Of a DNA stretch of 64,000 bases, positions 20,641-32,585 are shown piece by piece. The stretch spans positions 186,001 to 250,000 of the forward strand of contig NW_018344339.1 of NCBI RefSeq assembly GCF_002099425.1, given 5' to 3'. Each line of letters begins with the position of its first letter. Within the stretch, counting starts at the first letter, position 1. Below the pieces are notes generated by a model. It was not told the DNA's origin. It saw only the letters and a list, made by a program, of their open reading frames with translations, and ran no database searches. The position numbers and the translations under genes were made by a program. The DNA comes from Phascolarctos cinereus (lineage: Eukaryota > Chordata > Mammalia > Diprotodontia > Phascolarctidae).

Positions 20641-21555
20641 CTGATGCCAACTTTTTGCCCATTAAAAACACCAAAGAAATCTTGATATGTGGATATATGT
20701 GTATTCTCCTCCGGAATATTAATGTACAAATTTTCATATTTTTTAATTTATAAATTTTCATATTTTCTATTCAATGATTGCATACCTAACTCTAACCTTG
20801 TTCTTAGCATATCATTTTCTACACCTTATTTTTCATGGATGAAGCAGAACTTTGATAGGCAGTGAGTTACATCGCTAAAATATTGGAATCCCTTTAAGGA
20901 CTGAATTAAATGAAAAGATATACTAGATTGTATATTGATTAGCTCATCAGGTAGATTTTATTAGGACATTTTTTTTAGAATATATGTATAAATTATAAGA
21001 TAGATAGTTAAGATTTTCTGAAATGAATTGTCATCTAAATTGGTTGAAACAATTAACCCGTGAATTGGAACGTTGGTAAACCTGAGCATTTATTAACCAC
21101 TGAGTAATCTGAGGAAGGCAAACAACACAGTGATGGAATTTAAGTTTATATCATTTGAGGGTTGTACAAAGGAAATAGGGAAATTTAGCCCACACAATAA
21201 CAGACTTGGGGGTACCTGATAGCTGTTTTCCAGTATTTGAAGGACTGTCACATGGATGTGGGATTACTAGACTTCCTAATTGGTCACAGAAGGTATAACA
21301 GAAACAGTGGTTAGATGTTTCAAAGATACATATTTAGGCTTGACATAAATGCAAAATTTCCTAATATTTGATCTGTTCAGAAATGCAGTGGCTTGCTACT
21401 GGAGGTAATAGTTGCCCTCTTATTGTAGATATTCAGACAAAACCGAAATGACTACTTCTGAAGTAAATTGCAGATGGGATTTATGTTTAAGGAAGATGGG
21501 ATGGAGTTGATGGCATTTATAATCCTTTCCATTTCTGATATTTAAAAAAAGATAT
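20641..21555. other. Unassigned single-copy sequence
   Basis: AT-rich. Around 21190-21420 it vaguely resembles old dispersed-repeat DNA, but I cannot name a family. No gene recognised. Confidence 0.45.
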
Positions 21556-21563
21556 TTATAAAT

Positions 21564-21818
21564 CGGTGGTGTTCAGTCTTTTTCAGTCATGTTTGACTTT
21601 TTATGACCTCTTTTGGGGTTTTCTTGGTAAAGATACTGGAGTGGTTTGCCATTTCCTTCTCCAGTTCACTTTACAGATGAGAGAACTGAGGCAAAAAGGG
21701 GTAAGTTACTTGCCTCAGGCCACACAGCTAGTGTCTGAGGTCACATTTGAACTCAGGAAGATGAATCTTCCTGACTCTAGGCCCAGTATTCTAGCTGATG
21801 AACATATAGCTTCCCCAC
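21564..21818 (-). mobile_element. SINE with RTE/BovB-like 3' tail
   Basis: 3' tail block at left (CAGTCATGTTTGACTTTTTA), then GGAGTGGTTTGCCATTTCCT, GGCCACACAGCTAGTGTCTG, with the tRNA-like end near 21780-21818 decayed. Short target duplication TTATAAAT at 21556-21563 and 21819-21826. An open frame of 115 residues across it is spurious. Confidence 0.85.
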
Positions 21819-21904
21819 TTATAAATTATCAGTTGGCAAAAAGAAAATTAGAAAAAATTAGCATTTGGAAGGATAAATATATGCAGTATAGGTACAAGGA
21901 ACTG

Positions 21905-22020
21905 AAATTCTAGGGTATTAGTGTCACCAGATGAATGACTTTGGACAAGTCATCTTGCATCTCTGGGTCTCAGTTTTCATTTCTGTGAAACGAATATGTT
22001 ATATTTCTGCTTAAAACCTG
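21905..22020 (+). mobile_element. MIR fragment
   Basis: Forward core: GAATGACTTTGGACAAGTCA, TCTGGGTCTCAGTTTTCATT. Confidence 0.65.
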
Positions 22021-24184
22021 TTTGAAAATTTTATGATTTTGTGGTTTGGTTGTACTTAAATGGGTCATTTCTTAGTGCTGTGAACTGACTGGCATTATAG
22101 TTGTGATTCTTATTAACTGATGTTACTTGAAACTATATAAAAAATCCTGTGTATTCATTTGTATCCATGGGTCACCTTAGCCTAGAAAGGATGTCTTAAA
22201 CTTCTCCTGACAGTCCTTTGTAGATAAATGGTTCAGTCATATCTGAGTTACTGTAGATCCTGGAATGTAAGAATCCTGGGACCTGAAGGGTGACTGTGTG
22301 GCTGATGCCACGCATGTTCCTGCATTGTATTCTGTGCGTAAGTAAGCGTGTGTTTGACCTTTTATGGGGAGTATGGTAGTTAGTATCTTCATTATTTTAA
22401 ATCCAACATCTAAAAGATGCTAGTTGGGCTGGGGCATGTTACTAGAAGAATGATATTAAAAAGGAACCTATAACCACTTGTAAAAGGTGAAATTCCTTTC
22501 AGGGTAGGTCCTTTATGTTAGATAATTTACAAGTTGAGTAGGTATGTCAAACTATTAGATAATTAGCATTTTCAGCAGAATTATAGAGTATAACTCATTT
22601 GATGGAACAGGATGAAGAAGAGGCAGGAGACTGAAGATATTTGAGAGGGCTAAAGCATTGTTTTGTGAAGTACTATCATAAAATTTGGCTTTTAAAATTG
22701 ATTTTGTTCCACATTGTATAAGAAAAGTCATTAGCATTGAAAATTCACCATATGACCCTGAATTAGGAATAATGATGAATACAGATGAATTCAGTTAGAG
22801 ACATTAGTGTTCCACGCTAAAGATTAGGTTTGCAGTCTTTTTTTTTATGAGTTAGAGATACAAGCCTGTCTGTAGTGACTTCTATGTTATCTTTGCTAGT
22901 GTTTCAGATATCCATTCAGATCAACCCAGCAGGCCAATTCCTCACATAATGCTGTTACCTAAGGATACCACTCTTTTGATAACTGTGCTACTTGGCAAGG
23001 AATAACATAACAGCAAAGATCTCCAGTAACCTTCTACTTTCACCTTCGTCTCTTGGCAGCTGTGATATACTATTTTAATACAGAAAATGTTATGGAATGT
23101 TAGGTTTTGGACACTTCAGGGATTTTTTTGGAGGGCAAAGGGAAGGTTTTTAAAAAAATTTATATAGTATGTACCTTTTGCACACCTTTACTTGAACACA
23201 TGTAAATATCTTTGCTTCTGCTCCATTTATTTCCTAATACCAGTGGAGATGATGTAATCTCTACTAGCTAGCCCCCCTGCATCTGCTCTAAGGATGATAA
23301 TTGTATTGAATCTCTCCCTCTGTTATTTTCTGCCCTTCAGGTAGTGTGTAATTGCAAATCATGTCCTTGGGAATTAGAAAGCTGACAGTGCCCATTATAC
23401 ACAATTAATAGAACCTACTTTGTACGGCATTTCTAGATTCTTGTATTTTTAGCATGTATAAAGATGATGTGTCAATACTTTCAGATTTGGAAGCCAATAA
23501 GGATAGTACAAAGGGCAATCTTTTCATAGTATCCTCATATGTTTTGCACAGGCCACTGACTTTCTTTGACTATTCTATCACATGTGTATTATTATTAATA
23601 TGCATTGCATTTAGTATTTTGTTATCTGTATTCATAGCTATGTGCATATGAAATACATTTTTGATATATTTAAATTTTAGCTAATATTATTAAAATGAGT
23701 TACCTTCTGTGACAGCTGGACAAACGCTGCAGATAAATGACCTGAATGACCCTGTGATGTATTGAAGGTAAAATCATATTGAACAGAAGTCATTAGAACA
23801 TTACATCTTATTCTGTAACCCTGATAATGTTGCTGGTACTACCTTCCTATGATCTTTAGCTAAACTGAGGAAACACATAGGGGGAGATCTTGATATTTAG
23901 AAAAATGCCTACTTGGGATTAACTGACCTTTCCTATAAATCAGAAGCAAAGTTGTCAGCTTGGCACTTTCTCATTTGCAGCATACTCAGGCAGCAAGAAA
24001 ATGAGCCAAAGCATTCTGTGAAGCAAAACATTACACATAATGCAGTTCTTTTGTACTGTTTGCTCTCCTCTCCTAAGAGCTATTACTGGTGATAAATTAG
24101 ATGATGCCATTTTACTTCATAGACTGCCCCCAAATAACTGACTCCTTCCACCTGCAGTTCCTATTAGCTACAATCTATTTTTGA
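22021..24184. other. Long repeat-poor stretch
   Basis: About 2.2 kb with no transposon I can name and no supported gene. Open frames of 60-65 residues only. Could hold regulatory sequence; nothing specific stands out to the eye. Confidence 0.5.
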
Positions 24185-24290
24185 ACCTGCCTCACACAGC
24201 TGTTGTGAGAATCAAATGAGAAAAATATATGTAAAGACTTTGCAAACCTTAAAATTCTGTATAAATGTCAACTATTTTTATTATCCCAAA
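24185..24290 (+). mobile_element. MIR 3' fragment
   Basis: GCTGTTGTGAGAATCAAATG followed by GACTTTGCAAACCTTAAAA, the 3' half of a forward MIR. Confidence 0.7.
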
Positions 24291-24534
24291 AATATTGCTG
24301 TGGTCAATAGTGTAATTTGAGTTAAGGCAAGTTTTTGCTAGATGTTTCCTTTGGAAAGAAAAGTAGTATTTCACATTATGAAGAAACAAGCATCCCCTGG
24401 ATCAGATTATTCTAGAGAGCATGCAAACATCTTCCTAAAGATTTTTAAGGTAACTTTCACTTTCCACATTTTCAAAATATTAGTGGGAATAGTAATAAAA
24501 ATAAACACTGACAGTTACATATACCTTTGTAATT

Positions 24535-24715
24535 AGAGGATTTACAATTGGAAGGGACCTTGTATGTCATCTAGTCCAATTCCCTCATTTTACACTTGGG
24601 GAAACTGAGGCTCAGAGAGATTAAGTGACTTGCCCAAGGTTACATAGCTGGTAAGAGATGAAGCTGGCATTTCAATTCATGCCTTTTGCCCCTTGATCTG
24701 GTGCTTCTTTTTTTA
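24535..24715 (-). mobile_element. MIR/CORE-SINE
   Basis: Reverse copy: ACAATTGGAAGGGACCTTGT, CATCTAGTCCAATTCCCTCA, GGAAACTGAGGCTCAGAGAG, ACTTGCCCAAGGTTACATAG. Confidence 0.88.
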
Positions 24716-24884
24716 AAAACTAAACTGTAGTTACCTCACTGTGAACTCTGCCTAGTAGTTTAGATCTTGGGAACTTTTTTAGTATGCTTTTGAAAACACT
24801 CCATCTGTTAGCTTTATTTTATTCATATAAAAAAGCCCCAATAACTGCAGGCTATCAGATATGACTCTAGCTCCTCAGTTTGCC

Positions 24885-25690
24885 ATTTAAGGCTGTCCAT
24901 GATTTGCGTCCATCTTAACAATCCAAACTTATATTTAATTTTTATTCTACACGAACACTGTTCTAGACAGGCTCATCTTTTCCCGTTAAACACCTAACAG
25001 GCAGACAGCATAGTATGATGAAAAGAGCATTGGCTACGGAGTCAGAAGAACTGTATTTGAGTCCTGGTTCTGTCACTTAAGAGTTTTTGATCATCTCAGT
25101 TTTAATGCGTGTAAAATAGGGTTAATAATAGTTATACAAGCAGTTTAAAAAATAACCTCAACAAAATCTTATGGCATGAAGAGCATTTTACATAGTTTAA
25201 AAGTGCTATGTAAAATGGGAGCTATTATTATTATTATAATCACAATCTGTTCCATAAACACACCATTCTAACTTCTAATTCTGTTTGTACTTTCTGTCTT
25301 TCCTTAAATTTGATTTAAATTCTATCTGTCCTTCAGACTGAGGTCAAACCCTCCTTCCATGAAGTTTTCTGTAGCCTTTTTAGTTCATATTGATCACCTC
25401 CTCCTCAGACCTCTGATAGTATGCATCTGTCTCATTTATTTGACACTTATTATTATTACCACTAATATTTTTCACTGATTTAGTGGTGCATAATTTACAA
25501 AGAGTTTTCACGTACATTATTTAACTACAATAACATTTTGCCATATATTGTTTTGTTTAGTGTGCGTACCGAGTCTTGGATCCCTAATTAGATTGCAAGG
25601 TCTTGGAGGACAGCCACTATGTCTTCTGCTTCCTTGCTGTTCTCTCCCACAGAGCTGAGCATATAAACCTCCTAGGACTGGTGAATAGAG
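24885..25690 (+). mobile_element. L2 LINE 3' region with inserted MIR pieces
   Basis: Forward L2 pieces at 24885-25000 (AAGGCTGTCCATGATTTGCG), 25245-25440 (CTTCCATGAAGTTTTCTGTA) and 25550-25690 (TAGATTGCAAGGTCTTGGAG), in the right order. They are separated by a forward MIR (25005-25240) and a short reverse MIR-like piece (about 25445-25545). Confidence 0.65.
25005..25240 (+). mobile_element. MIR-type SINE nested in L2
   Basis: AGCATAGTATGATGAAAAGA start, CTGTATTTGAGTCCTGGTTC box B region, TAAAAGTGCTATGTAAAATG and ATTATTATTATTATAAT 3' end. Younger than the surrounding L2. Confidence 0.75.
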
Positions 25691-25945
25691 GACTGAACCT
25701 TGGGTCCTGGAAGAGATAAGGAAACCTAATGGCAGACTTGAATTTAAATCTGGCCTCAGACACTTACTGGCCATGTGATCCTGAGGACGGCACTTAACCT
25801 CTGTTTAGTTTCCTCATCTATAAAATGGGGATAGTAATAGCACCTGCTTCCCAGGATTGTGTGAGGACCAAATGGGATAACAATTAATGCCCTTAGCACA
25901 GTGCATGACACTTTGTAAGTGCTATACAAATGATAGCTTTTGTTA
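25691..25945 (+). mobile_element. MAR1-type long SINE
   Basis: ACTTGAATTTAAATCTGGCC box B region, CAGACACTTACTGGCCATGT core, AAAATGGGGATAGTAATAGC, CAGTGCATGACACTTTGTAA 3' end. Its start overlaps the L2 end. Confidence 0.85.
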
Positions 25946-26706
25946 TTATTTAGCGGAATTATTTTTCGAAAGGTTTTTTTGGCCTGGATTTAACTAATAC
26001 ATACCAATAAATTTCTCCATGAATAGGAATACATGGTTATACTCAGATCTGGATCTGAGGCAGGGACACAGCTATAAAGAATTCTTTGCAATTGGCATTA
26101 GACACAAATACATAACTCTGACTCTGGTTCTTAATTAACAACTCGATAATGGAGAACCAGGATAGATTATCCTAGGGCTAAGAGGCATGTGTAGCTTTAT
26201 TTCTCTAATTGCCTTGCTCTAGGGCCCCTGGGTTTCTTCTCAATTCAGCCCTGGGTTGATTTAAGAATTGCTAAACTTGAGAGGTACTGATCAGGTACTG
26301 TTTCCTGGCCGTGGCACTAGTTGTTAGGCCTCCATCGGGCCTGCTGGTGCTGCTGTGCTTCTCTCCTACCTCTTATGTTCCAAATATTTCCGAGGGTTGA
26401 GCACATGCTCTCTTTGATGGCCTGAAATTTATGAAGTAATGCAGGAAACACTCTCAGGCAACTGCTTCAAATGTTACTGAAAAGCAATAATAATGAGGAT
26501 GTCATGGTAACAGCCAGAGTTATATTTTTCACTTATCCTCTTTCAGTTGGTAGTAATAATGGTTTTTGTCATGTCTTTGAAATTGTGTCCTTGAAATCTT
26601 GTAGGTCTAATTCAGTAATACATGAGTAGAGGTAGTTCCCAAACAACACACTCCTTCTAATGGCCTTTAGCATCTGGCATAGCCACCCTGCCTGCTTCTT
26701 CATCCT
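25946..26706. other. Unassigned single-copy sequence
   Basis: Moderate-complexity DNA with no recognised repeat or gene, ending at the L1 copy 2 target site. Confidence 0.5.
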
Positions 26707-26959
26707 CTTCATTTTTCTTTCTTTTTTAAAATATTTATTTATTTTAAACATTTTTTTCTTTTTAAATTTTGAATTCAAATTCTCTTCCTCCCTTCCACCC
26801 CTTCCCACCCACTGAGAAGGCAAGCAAAATAATATCAGTCATATATGTGAAATTATTCAACACATATTTCCATATATTGCAAAAAAAGCAAAAAAAAAAA
26901 AGAGAAAAGTATACATACATCAATTTGAACTCAGAGTTCATCAGTTCTCTCTCTGGAGG

Positions 26960-27715
26960 TGGATAGCATTTTCTCATCATGAATCCTGTTGAATTGTTGT
27001 GGATCATTGTACTTGTCAAAGTAGCCAAGTCTTTCACAGTTTATCATCATTACTTTGCATGAGTTCATATAGGTCTTGCTGTTTTTTTTTTTTCTGAAAC
27101 CACCCCCTCCTTATTTCTTATAGCACAATAGCATTCCATCACAATCATATACCACAATTTGCTTAGCCATTCCCCAGTTGATGAGCATCCTCTTGGTTTC
27201 TGATTCTTTGCCACCACAAACAAACAAACAAACAAACAAATAAACCCAGAACATCTATGAATTGTTTTCTACATATAGGTCCTTTTTCTTATCTTTGATC
27301 TCTGGTATAAAGACCTAGTAGTGACATTGCTGGGTCAAAGCGTATGTACAGTTTTATAGCCTTTTGGGAATAATTCCAAATTGTTGTCCAGAATGGTTGG
27401 ACCAATTCACTACTCCATCAACGATTCATTCATTAGTGTACCTATATATTTTTTTCATCTCCTCTAGTATTTTTCTTTCTGATAAGAGTGAAGGAACTTA
27501 GAATTTTTTTTTAAATTGTTATTTCTCTAATCAGTGGTGATTTAGAGAATTTTTAATGCCTGTAGATAGCTTTAATTTCTTTTTCTGAAAACTGCCTGTT
27601 TATATACTTTGACCATTCATTGATTGGGGAATGGCTCTTATTTTTATAAATTTGTCTCAGTTCCTTATATATTTGAAAAATGAGACCTTTATCAGAAAAA
27701 TTTGCTGTAAAATTT
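26960..27715 (-). pseudogene. L1 ORF2 C-terminal end, broken
   Basis: Aligns by eye with the intact-looking C-terminal part of L1 copy 3 at 47907-48600: CCATTCCCCAGTTGATGAGC here against CCATTCCCCAATTGATGGGC there, in the same order. Frame interrupted many times. Ends at the deletion junction near 27715. Confidence 0.75.
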
Positions 27716-28030
27716 TTTGATATTACTTGGCTATGGTACCTTTCAACAAAATGTAGTCTCCCTGATTATCCCTTTTAATAAAGTCTATTTTTGCTTTTGT
27801 TTTGTCTGAAATCATGCTTACTATCCCTGACTTTTTTAGTTCACCTGATGCATATTAGATTCTGCTCCAGCCTTTTATTTTAACTCTCTGTGCATTTTTC
27901 TATTTCAAATATGTCTCTTGTGGACAACAAATGATTGGATTTGACTTTCTAATACATTCTTCTATCCACTTCCATTTTATGGATTAGCTCATCCAAATTC
28001 ACATTCACAGTTATTACTAACTATATATTT
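27716..28030 (-). pseudogene. L1 ORF2 endonuclease N-terminal piece, broken
   Basis: Matches L1 copy 1 at about 950-1220 and copy 3 at about 50190-50481 (for example AAGTCTATTTTTGCTTTTGT here and AGATCTATTTTTGCTTTTGC in copy 3). Only about the first 110 codons are left before the junction. Confidence 0.75.
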
Positions 28031-28559
28031 CCCTCCTCCTCATTTTCTTGTTTCTTCTTCTCTCTTTCTTTTTATCTTGCCCTCTTTAAAAGCCTATTTT
28101 GCTTCTAGCCACAGCCTCCCTTAATCTACTTTCCTTTTTATCATCCCCCACTGCTTTCTCTTATTTCCTTCTCCTACTATTTCTCTACTGGATATGTTAC
28201 ATTTCTATGCACAATAGAGCATGTGTACATATTCTTCCCCCTTCAAAACAATTCTGATGAGAATGGGGTTCAAGCATTGCCTTTTATTTTCCATCCAGTG
28301 TAAAAGTTCTTTGAGAAAATTCTTCTCATCATACCTCTTCTTTCACCCTTCTCCCAGTGCATCTTTCTTTCTTAACCCTTCAATTTATTTATTATTTTTT
28401 CTTGGAGATCATTCCAACAAAATCAGTCCATGCCCTCTCTCTATGTAAACTCCTCTTAACTGCCCTAATAGTGATATAGTTCTTTGGAATTACATGTATC
28501 ATCTTCCCATATAGAAATGTAAATAGTTTAACCTTAATGAGTCCCTTATGATTTTTCTT

Positions 28560-29640
28560 TTGTGTTTACCTTTTCATGGTTCTCTTGAGTCTTGTGTTTG
28601 AATATCAAATTTTCTATTTTGCCTCTGATCTTTTCGTCAGAAATGCTTGGACATCCTCTATTTCATTAAACAGCCATTTTTCCCCTTGAAGGATAACACT
28701 CATTTTTGCTGGGTAGGTTATACTTGGTTGTAATCCTAGCTCTTTTGACTTCCAGAATATCACATTCTAAGCCCTCCAGTCCTTTAACATGATACCCACT
28801 AAATCTTGTGTGTGACCCTGACTATGGCTCCATGATATTGAATTTTTTCTTTCTGGCTTTTTGTAATATTTTCTCCTTCACCTGAGAGTTCTGAAATTTA
28901 GCTATAATATTCTTGGGAGTCTTTATTTTGGGGTCTCTTTTAGGAGGTGATCAGTGTATTTTTTCAATTTCTATTTTACCCTCTGGATCTAAGATATTGG
29001 GGCAGTTTTCCTTGACCATTTCTTGAAAGATTATGTCTAGGATCTTTTTTTTTTTTTGATCATGGCTTTCAGGCAGTCCAGTAATTCTTAAATTATCTCT
29101 CCTTGGTCTGTTTTCCAGGTCAGCTGGTTTTCCAATGAGCTATTTTATATTTTTTTCCTATTTTTTCATTCTTTTGATTCTGTTTATTTTTTTTTGTGGA
29201 TGTCAATTTCCACTTCCCCAATTCTTATTTTTAAGGAATTATTTTTTTTCAATGAGCTTTTATGCCTCTTTTCCCATTTGGCCATTTCTGTTTTTTAAAG
29301 CATTCTTTTCTTCAGCGAATTTTTGTGCTTCTTTTACCATTAGGTAAAAATTTCTATTCTTAAGGTGTTATTTTCTTTGGTATTTTTTAGTGCCTCTTTT
29401 ATCAAGCTGTTAATTCTCTTATTATAATTTTCTTGTATCACTCTCATTTTTTCTCCATTTTCCCCCTGTATCACTCACCTCTTTAACTCTTTCAATAATT
29501 CTTGTTGAGCTTGTGTCAAATTAGCATTTTTCTTTCAGGTTTTGCTTGCAGCTGTTTTTCCATTAGTATCTTCTGAGTTTGTCTTTGTCTTCCCTGTCAC
29601 TGTACTAGCTTTTTTTATGGTCAAATTATTTGTTTCTTGA
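28560..29640 (-). pseudogene. L1 ORF1, broken
   Basis: Sequence order matches ORF1 of copy 1 (for example CTTGAGTCTTGTGTTTGAAT / CTTGAGTCTTTTGTTTGAAT; GAAATTTAGCTATAATATTC / GAATTTAGCTATAATATTCC). Multiple stops and frame changes. N-terminal coiled-coil part at about 29150-29520. Confidence 0.65.
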
Positions 29641-30356
29641 CTTTGAACTTTATGTTAAAAGTTTGGCTCTACTCACCTTTGTATGAAGAGGCACTCTTCC
29701 AAGCTTCAGGGTGATTTTGTTGTTGTTGTTGTTGTTGTTTTACTGTTGTCAGAGGTAGTTCTGGGGATCTGCAAGATTTTGGTGCTTTTATGTTGGTATG
29801 ATCTGGGGAGAGGTGTGGGGATTGCTCTCATAGTCTGTGCTCTGGTCTTTACCCAGGAAGGGACATTGCTCCCTTATAGTCCTCTTGCCTTTGGAACTGT
29901 GACTAGGTCCCCTGCTCTCCTGCAGTTGCCTTGCTAGTGCTCCTCTCTCTCCTTGCTAATGTGACCAGGGTCCTGGATCCCTTATGACTTTTATCTACAC
30001 TGGAACTGCAACTCAGAACTGAGTATGGACAATAAAATTGCCATCAGTGCCAGTTGTACCCAGTGCCATCAACGTTTCCCATATAATCACTTTCTGACCA
30101 GTTGTCTGACTCCCCTATTTTCTCTGTGCTGAGAGCTGCCAGAGCTGTTGCTGCTGCCCCTTTATGTGCTCTGAACAAGCCTTCGCCCTGGTGATGTCTC
30201 ATTTTTTTTAAGTTGGAAAAATGTTTTCCCCTGGCCTTTTGTTGGCTCTGCAAAATATGATTTGAGGTGTTATTTTAAAGTTTTTTGGAGGGGAATGTCG
30301 GAAGAGTTTAGATGGGTTGTTGGTCCTAATCCACCATCTTGTCTCTGCTCTCTACC
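29640..30356 (-). promoter_or_regulatory. L1 5' UTR (promoter region), decayed
   Basis: About 700 bases between ORF1 and the 5' end, comparatively GC-rich for this window (29760-30230), as expected of an L1 5' UTR with an internal promoter. Contains a (GTT)n run at 29718-29740. Activity cannot be judged from sequence; the copy is old. Confidence 0.55.
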
Positions 30357-30365
30357 CTTCATTTT

Positions 30366-30816
30366 ACAATAATATTCAGTAAATATGCTCATGGATTGTG
30401 CCAAACTCAGTGCTCTGCAATATAAATTGATTATGCATAATCTTTACCTTCTAGGAATCCTCTTGTCCCTTCTCTATGATATGAACTGTGAAAGAAGTAG
30501 TCTATCCTCTAAATTATGGGGTGAACTGGGGTACAAAGAGGGATATGAGCTTTGTATTGGAAGGCATACTAACTCTTTAGTGTGTAATTCTTTTATTCTG
30601 TGGCAATCCTTTCCTGATAATTTCAGTTAATAGCACTCTCTCTTGTGCTAGACAATTTGTCCCAATCATAACCTGTATCAAACACTTTGATGCTTGATTG
30701 TATTTAACTGTTTTTATTACGTAACATTTTGTGTTCTCTAATCTATGGTTCCTTATTTCTGGATAAATTGAGCAAATATACTGATTATAGTGTATATAGT
30801 AGTACAGTATAGATAA

Positions 30817-30820
<4 letters not shown>
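30366..30820. other. Unassigned single-copy sequence
   Basis: An 81-residue open frame (30385-30630 plus) has no recognisable domain. No repeat recognised before the CTAT tract. Confidence 0.5.

Positions 30821-30882
<62 letters not shown>
30821..30882. repeat. (CTAT)n microsatellite
   Basis: About fifteen uninterrupted CTAT units. Confidence 0.98.
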
Positions 30883-31010
30883 GAGAAAAATCAATAAGCA
30901 AGCTCTTATGCTCCTGATGATGACCTAGCCTGGATAACTAAGAGCTGTTGGCCAAACTCTTAATACACTTCTGTGGATATTTTAAGCACTACCAGGACTC
31001 CCACTTGATA

Positions 31011-31076
31011 TACAGAGTGTCCCAAAAGACCTTATTAAATCTTAAAACCGCAATTCAACTTTTGGGACACACTGTA
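31011..31076. mobile_element. Mariner-type MITE
   Basis: 66 bases with 18-base terminal inverted repeats differing at one position: TACAGAGTGTCCCAAAAG (31011-31028) and the reverse complement of TACAGTGTGTCCCAAAAG (31059-31076). Both ends begin with TA, as expected of Tc1/mariner insertion. Non-coding; resembles the three copies at 51.7-52.1 kb. Confidence 0.88.
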
Positions 31077-31739
31077 TTATTCACTTAACTTCCCTCTTCT
31101 CTACCTATTGAAAAATTTCGTCTGAGATCTTCACCAAACTCTAAAGATCCTTTCTATGTGTAGTAGACTTTTTCTTTCTCTCCATTGACTCCTTTTGGTC
31201 CTAGAATCAAACGATATACTCTGTACAGTGCTGGAAAAATACGTCTTCATATGTGATATGGAGATACATTAAAAGGGATTGTGTGTATATTTGTGTGTGT
31301 GTGTGTGCGTGTGTTGGGGGGCAGGGATAGTGTTAAACCTAAAGGACATGGACTAGATTGAAACGCATTTTCCTTGACATATTGAAATACAAAGGTTTTA
31401 TCAAATTTCCAAACCTTTAAGAGTCCTGGGAAGAAACCTTTGGCTCACACTATGAGGCATCTTAGGAAAAGGCTGGCTCCTCTTCTCTAAAGCACTTCTA
31501 TTTAAAGGAAGATTAATTTATAGAGTCATTTCTGAAGTACATTGAAGCATGTTTTGGTCAACCCAGAATTGTAAGACAGATTGGTCTTTGTTTAATACAG
31601 TTCAACAGTGCTTGTAGAAGTCATCTATATTTAAAGAACTGGCAAAGCTATGAGGTGAACAGATTTCATCTTTTATTGCATTCGGCTAGAAACTCAAATT
31701 GTTTTTTTTTTTTGCTGAGGTGGCAGCCACGGTAGAATT
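31077..31739. other. Unassigned sequence
   Basis: Contains a short GT run (31295-31320) followed by G7. No element or gene recognised. Confidence 0.5.
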
Positions 31740-31920
31740 AGTTAGGAACATAAGACCATAGATCACAAAGGCATCCAGTGCAATCCTTTCATTCTGCAAA
31801 CGAGGATACTCAAGTCTAGAGAGGTTAAGTAGCTAGTCAAAGGTCATAAAGTAGAAGAGGTGGCAAGTTGCATCTAAGTTGCCTTGCTTCAAATCTGCTA
31901 TTTCTACTACACCACAAGAC
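31740..31920 (-). mobile_element. MIR fragment
   Basis: Reverse copy: GACCATAGATCACAAAGGCA, GCATCCAGTGCAATCCTTTC, GAGAGGTTAAGTAGCTAGTC. Confidence 0.7.
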
Positions 31921-31974
31921 TGACAATCAAAGTCATTCACAAAAAATAGTAATGGAGTTAGCAAAATGACTCCA

Positions 31975-32110
31975 GTTTCACTTTTATTGGTATAATATCC
32001 AAGTAACCTTAGACAAATCACTTAATCTCTATGGACCTCAAGCTTTTTCATATAGAAAGTGATAGGCTGAGTTAAGTGATCTCTTCTAACTCCAATATCT
32101 ATTATTCAAT
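31975..32110 (+). mobile_element. MIR/THER1 fragment
   Basis: Forward core and 3' part: CTTAGACAAATCACTTAATC, TAAGTGATCTCTTCTAACTC. Confidence 0.7.
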
Positions 32111-32531
32111 AATCAGAATCATTGTCAGAGTATATTTTATAGTGGTATCAAATCTGGGACTTTTAAACAGGCCTCTATTTTCAGCACTATAGCCATTTCA
32201 GAAATGCATTTATATTGAGTCTGAAGTCTGATTGGCTGTGATATGGAGCTGAGCCCTTTTTGGGGCTCACAGATTTAGTACTTCTTGGAAAATTGCCCTT
32301 ACAACCTGGAAAAGCATCCAAGCTGACCAAGGAAGGGTGATATAGGTGTCATGAACCTGTTCTGGTTGTTTTCAATTGGGTCATCGCACAGAGACATTCC
32401 CAAATCTGGGAAACTTCTCAGGAAATGTACATAATGCATATACAGTCTTAATTCTTAGAAAGTTCCCTGAGTCTTCTTCATTCTTCAAATAGCTGTGATT
32501 TCCCCTTATCCCATTCTACTTTACATTGTAT

Positions 32532-32534
<3 letters not shown>
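32111..32534. other. Unassigned sequence
   Basis: No recognised repeat or gene. Confidence 0.5.

Positions 32535-32580
<46 letters not shown>
32535..32580. repeat. (CA)n microsatellite
   Basis: 46 bases of pure CA. Confidence 0.98.

Positions 32581-32585
<5 letters not shown>

Larger units (their letters stand above)
26711..30356 (-). mobile_element. L1 LINE copy 2: both ends present, middle deleted
   Basis: In sense direction: a 5' start near 30346 (GACAAGATGGTGGATTAGGA), a long 5' UTR (about 29640-30356), ORF1 (about 28560-29640), spacer, the first part of ORF2 (to about 27720), then abruptly the far C-terminal end of ORF2 (27715-27040) and a 3' UTR. Nearly all of the endonuclease C-terminal half, the reverse transcriptase and more (well over 2.5 kb) is missing. 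Putative 9-base target duplication CTTCATTTT at 26707-26715 and 30357-30365, overlapping the T-rich tail end; the site TTTT/AC fits L1 endonuclease preference. Confidence 0.85.
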
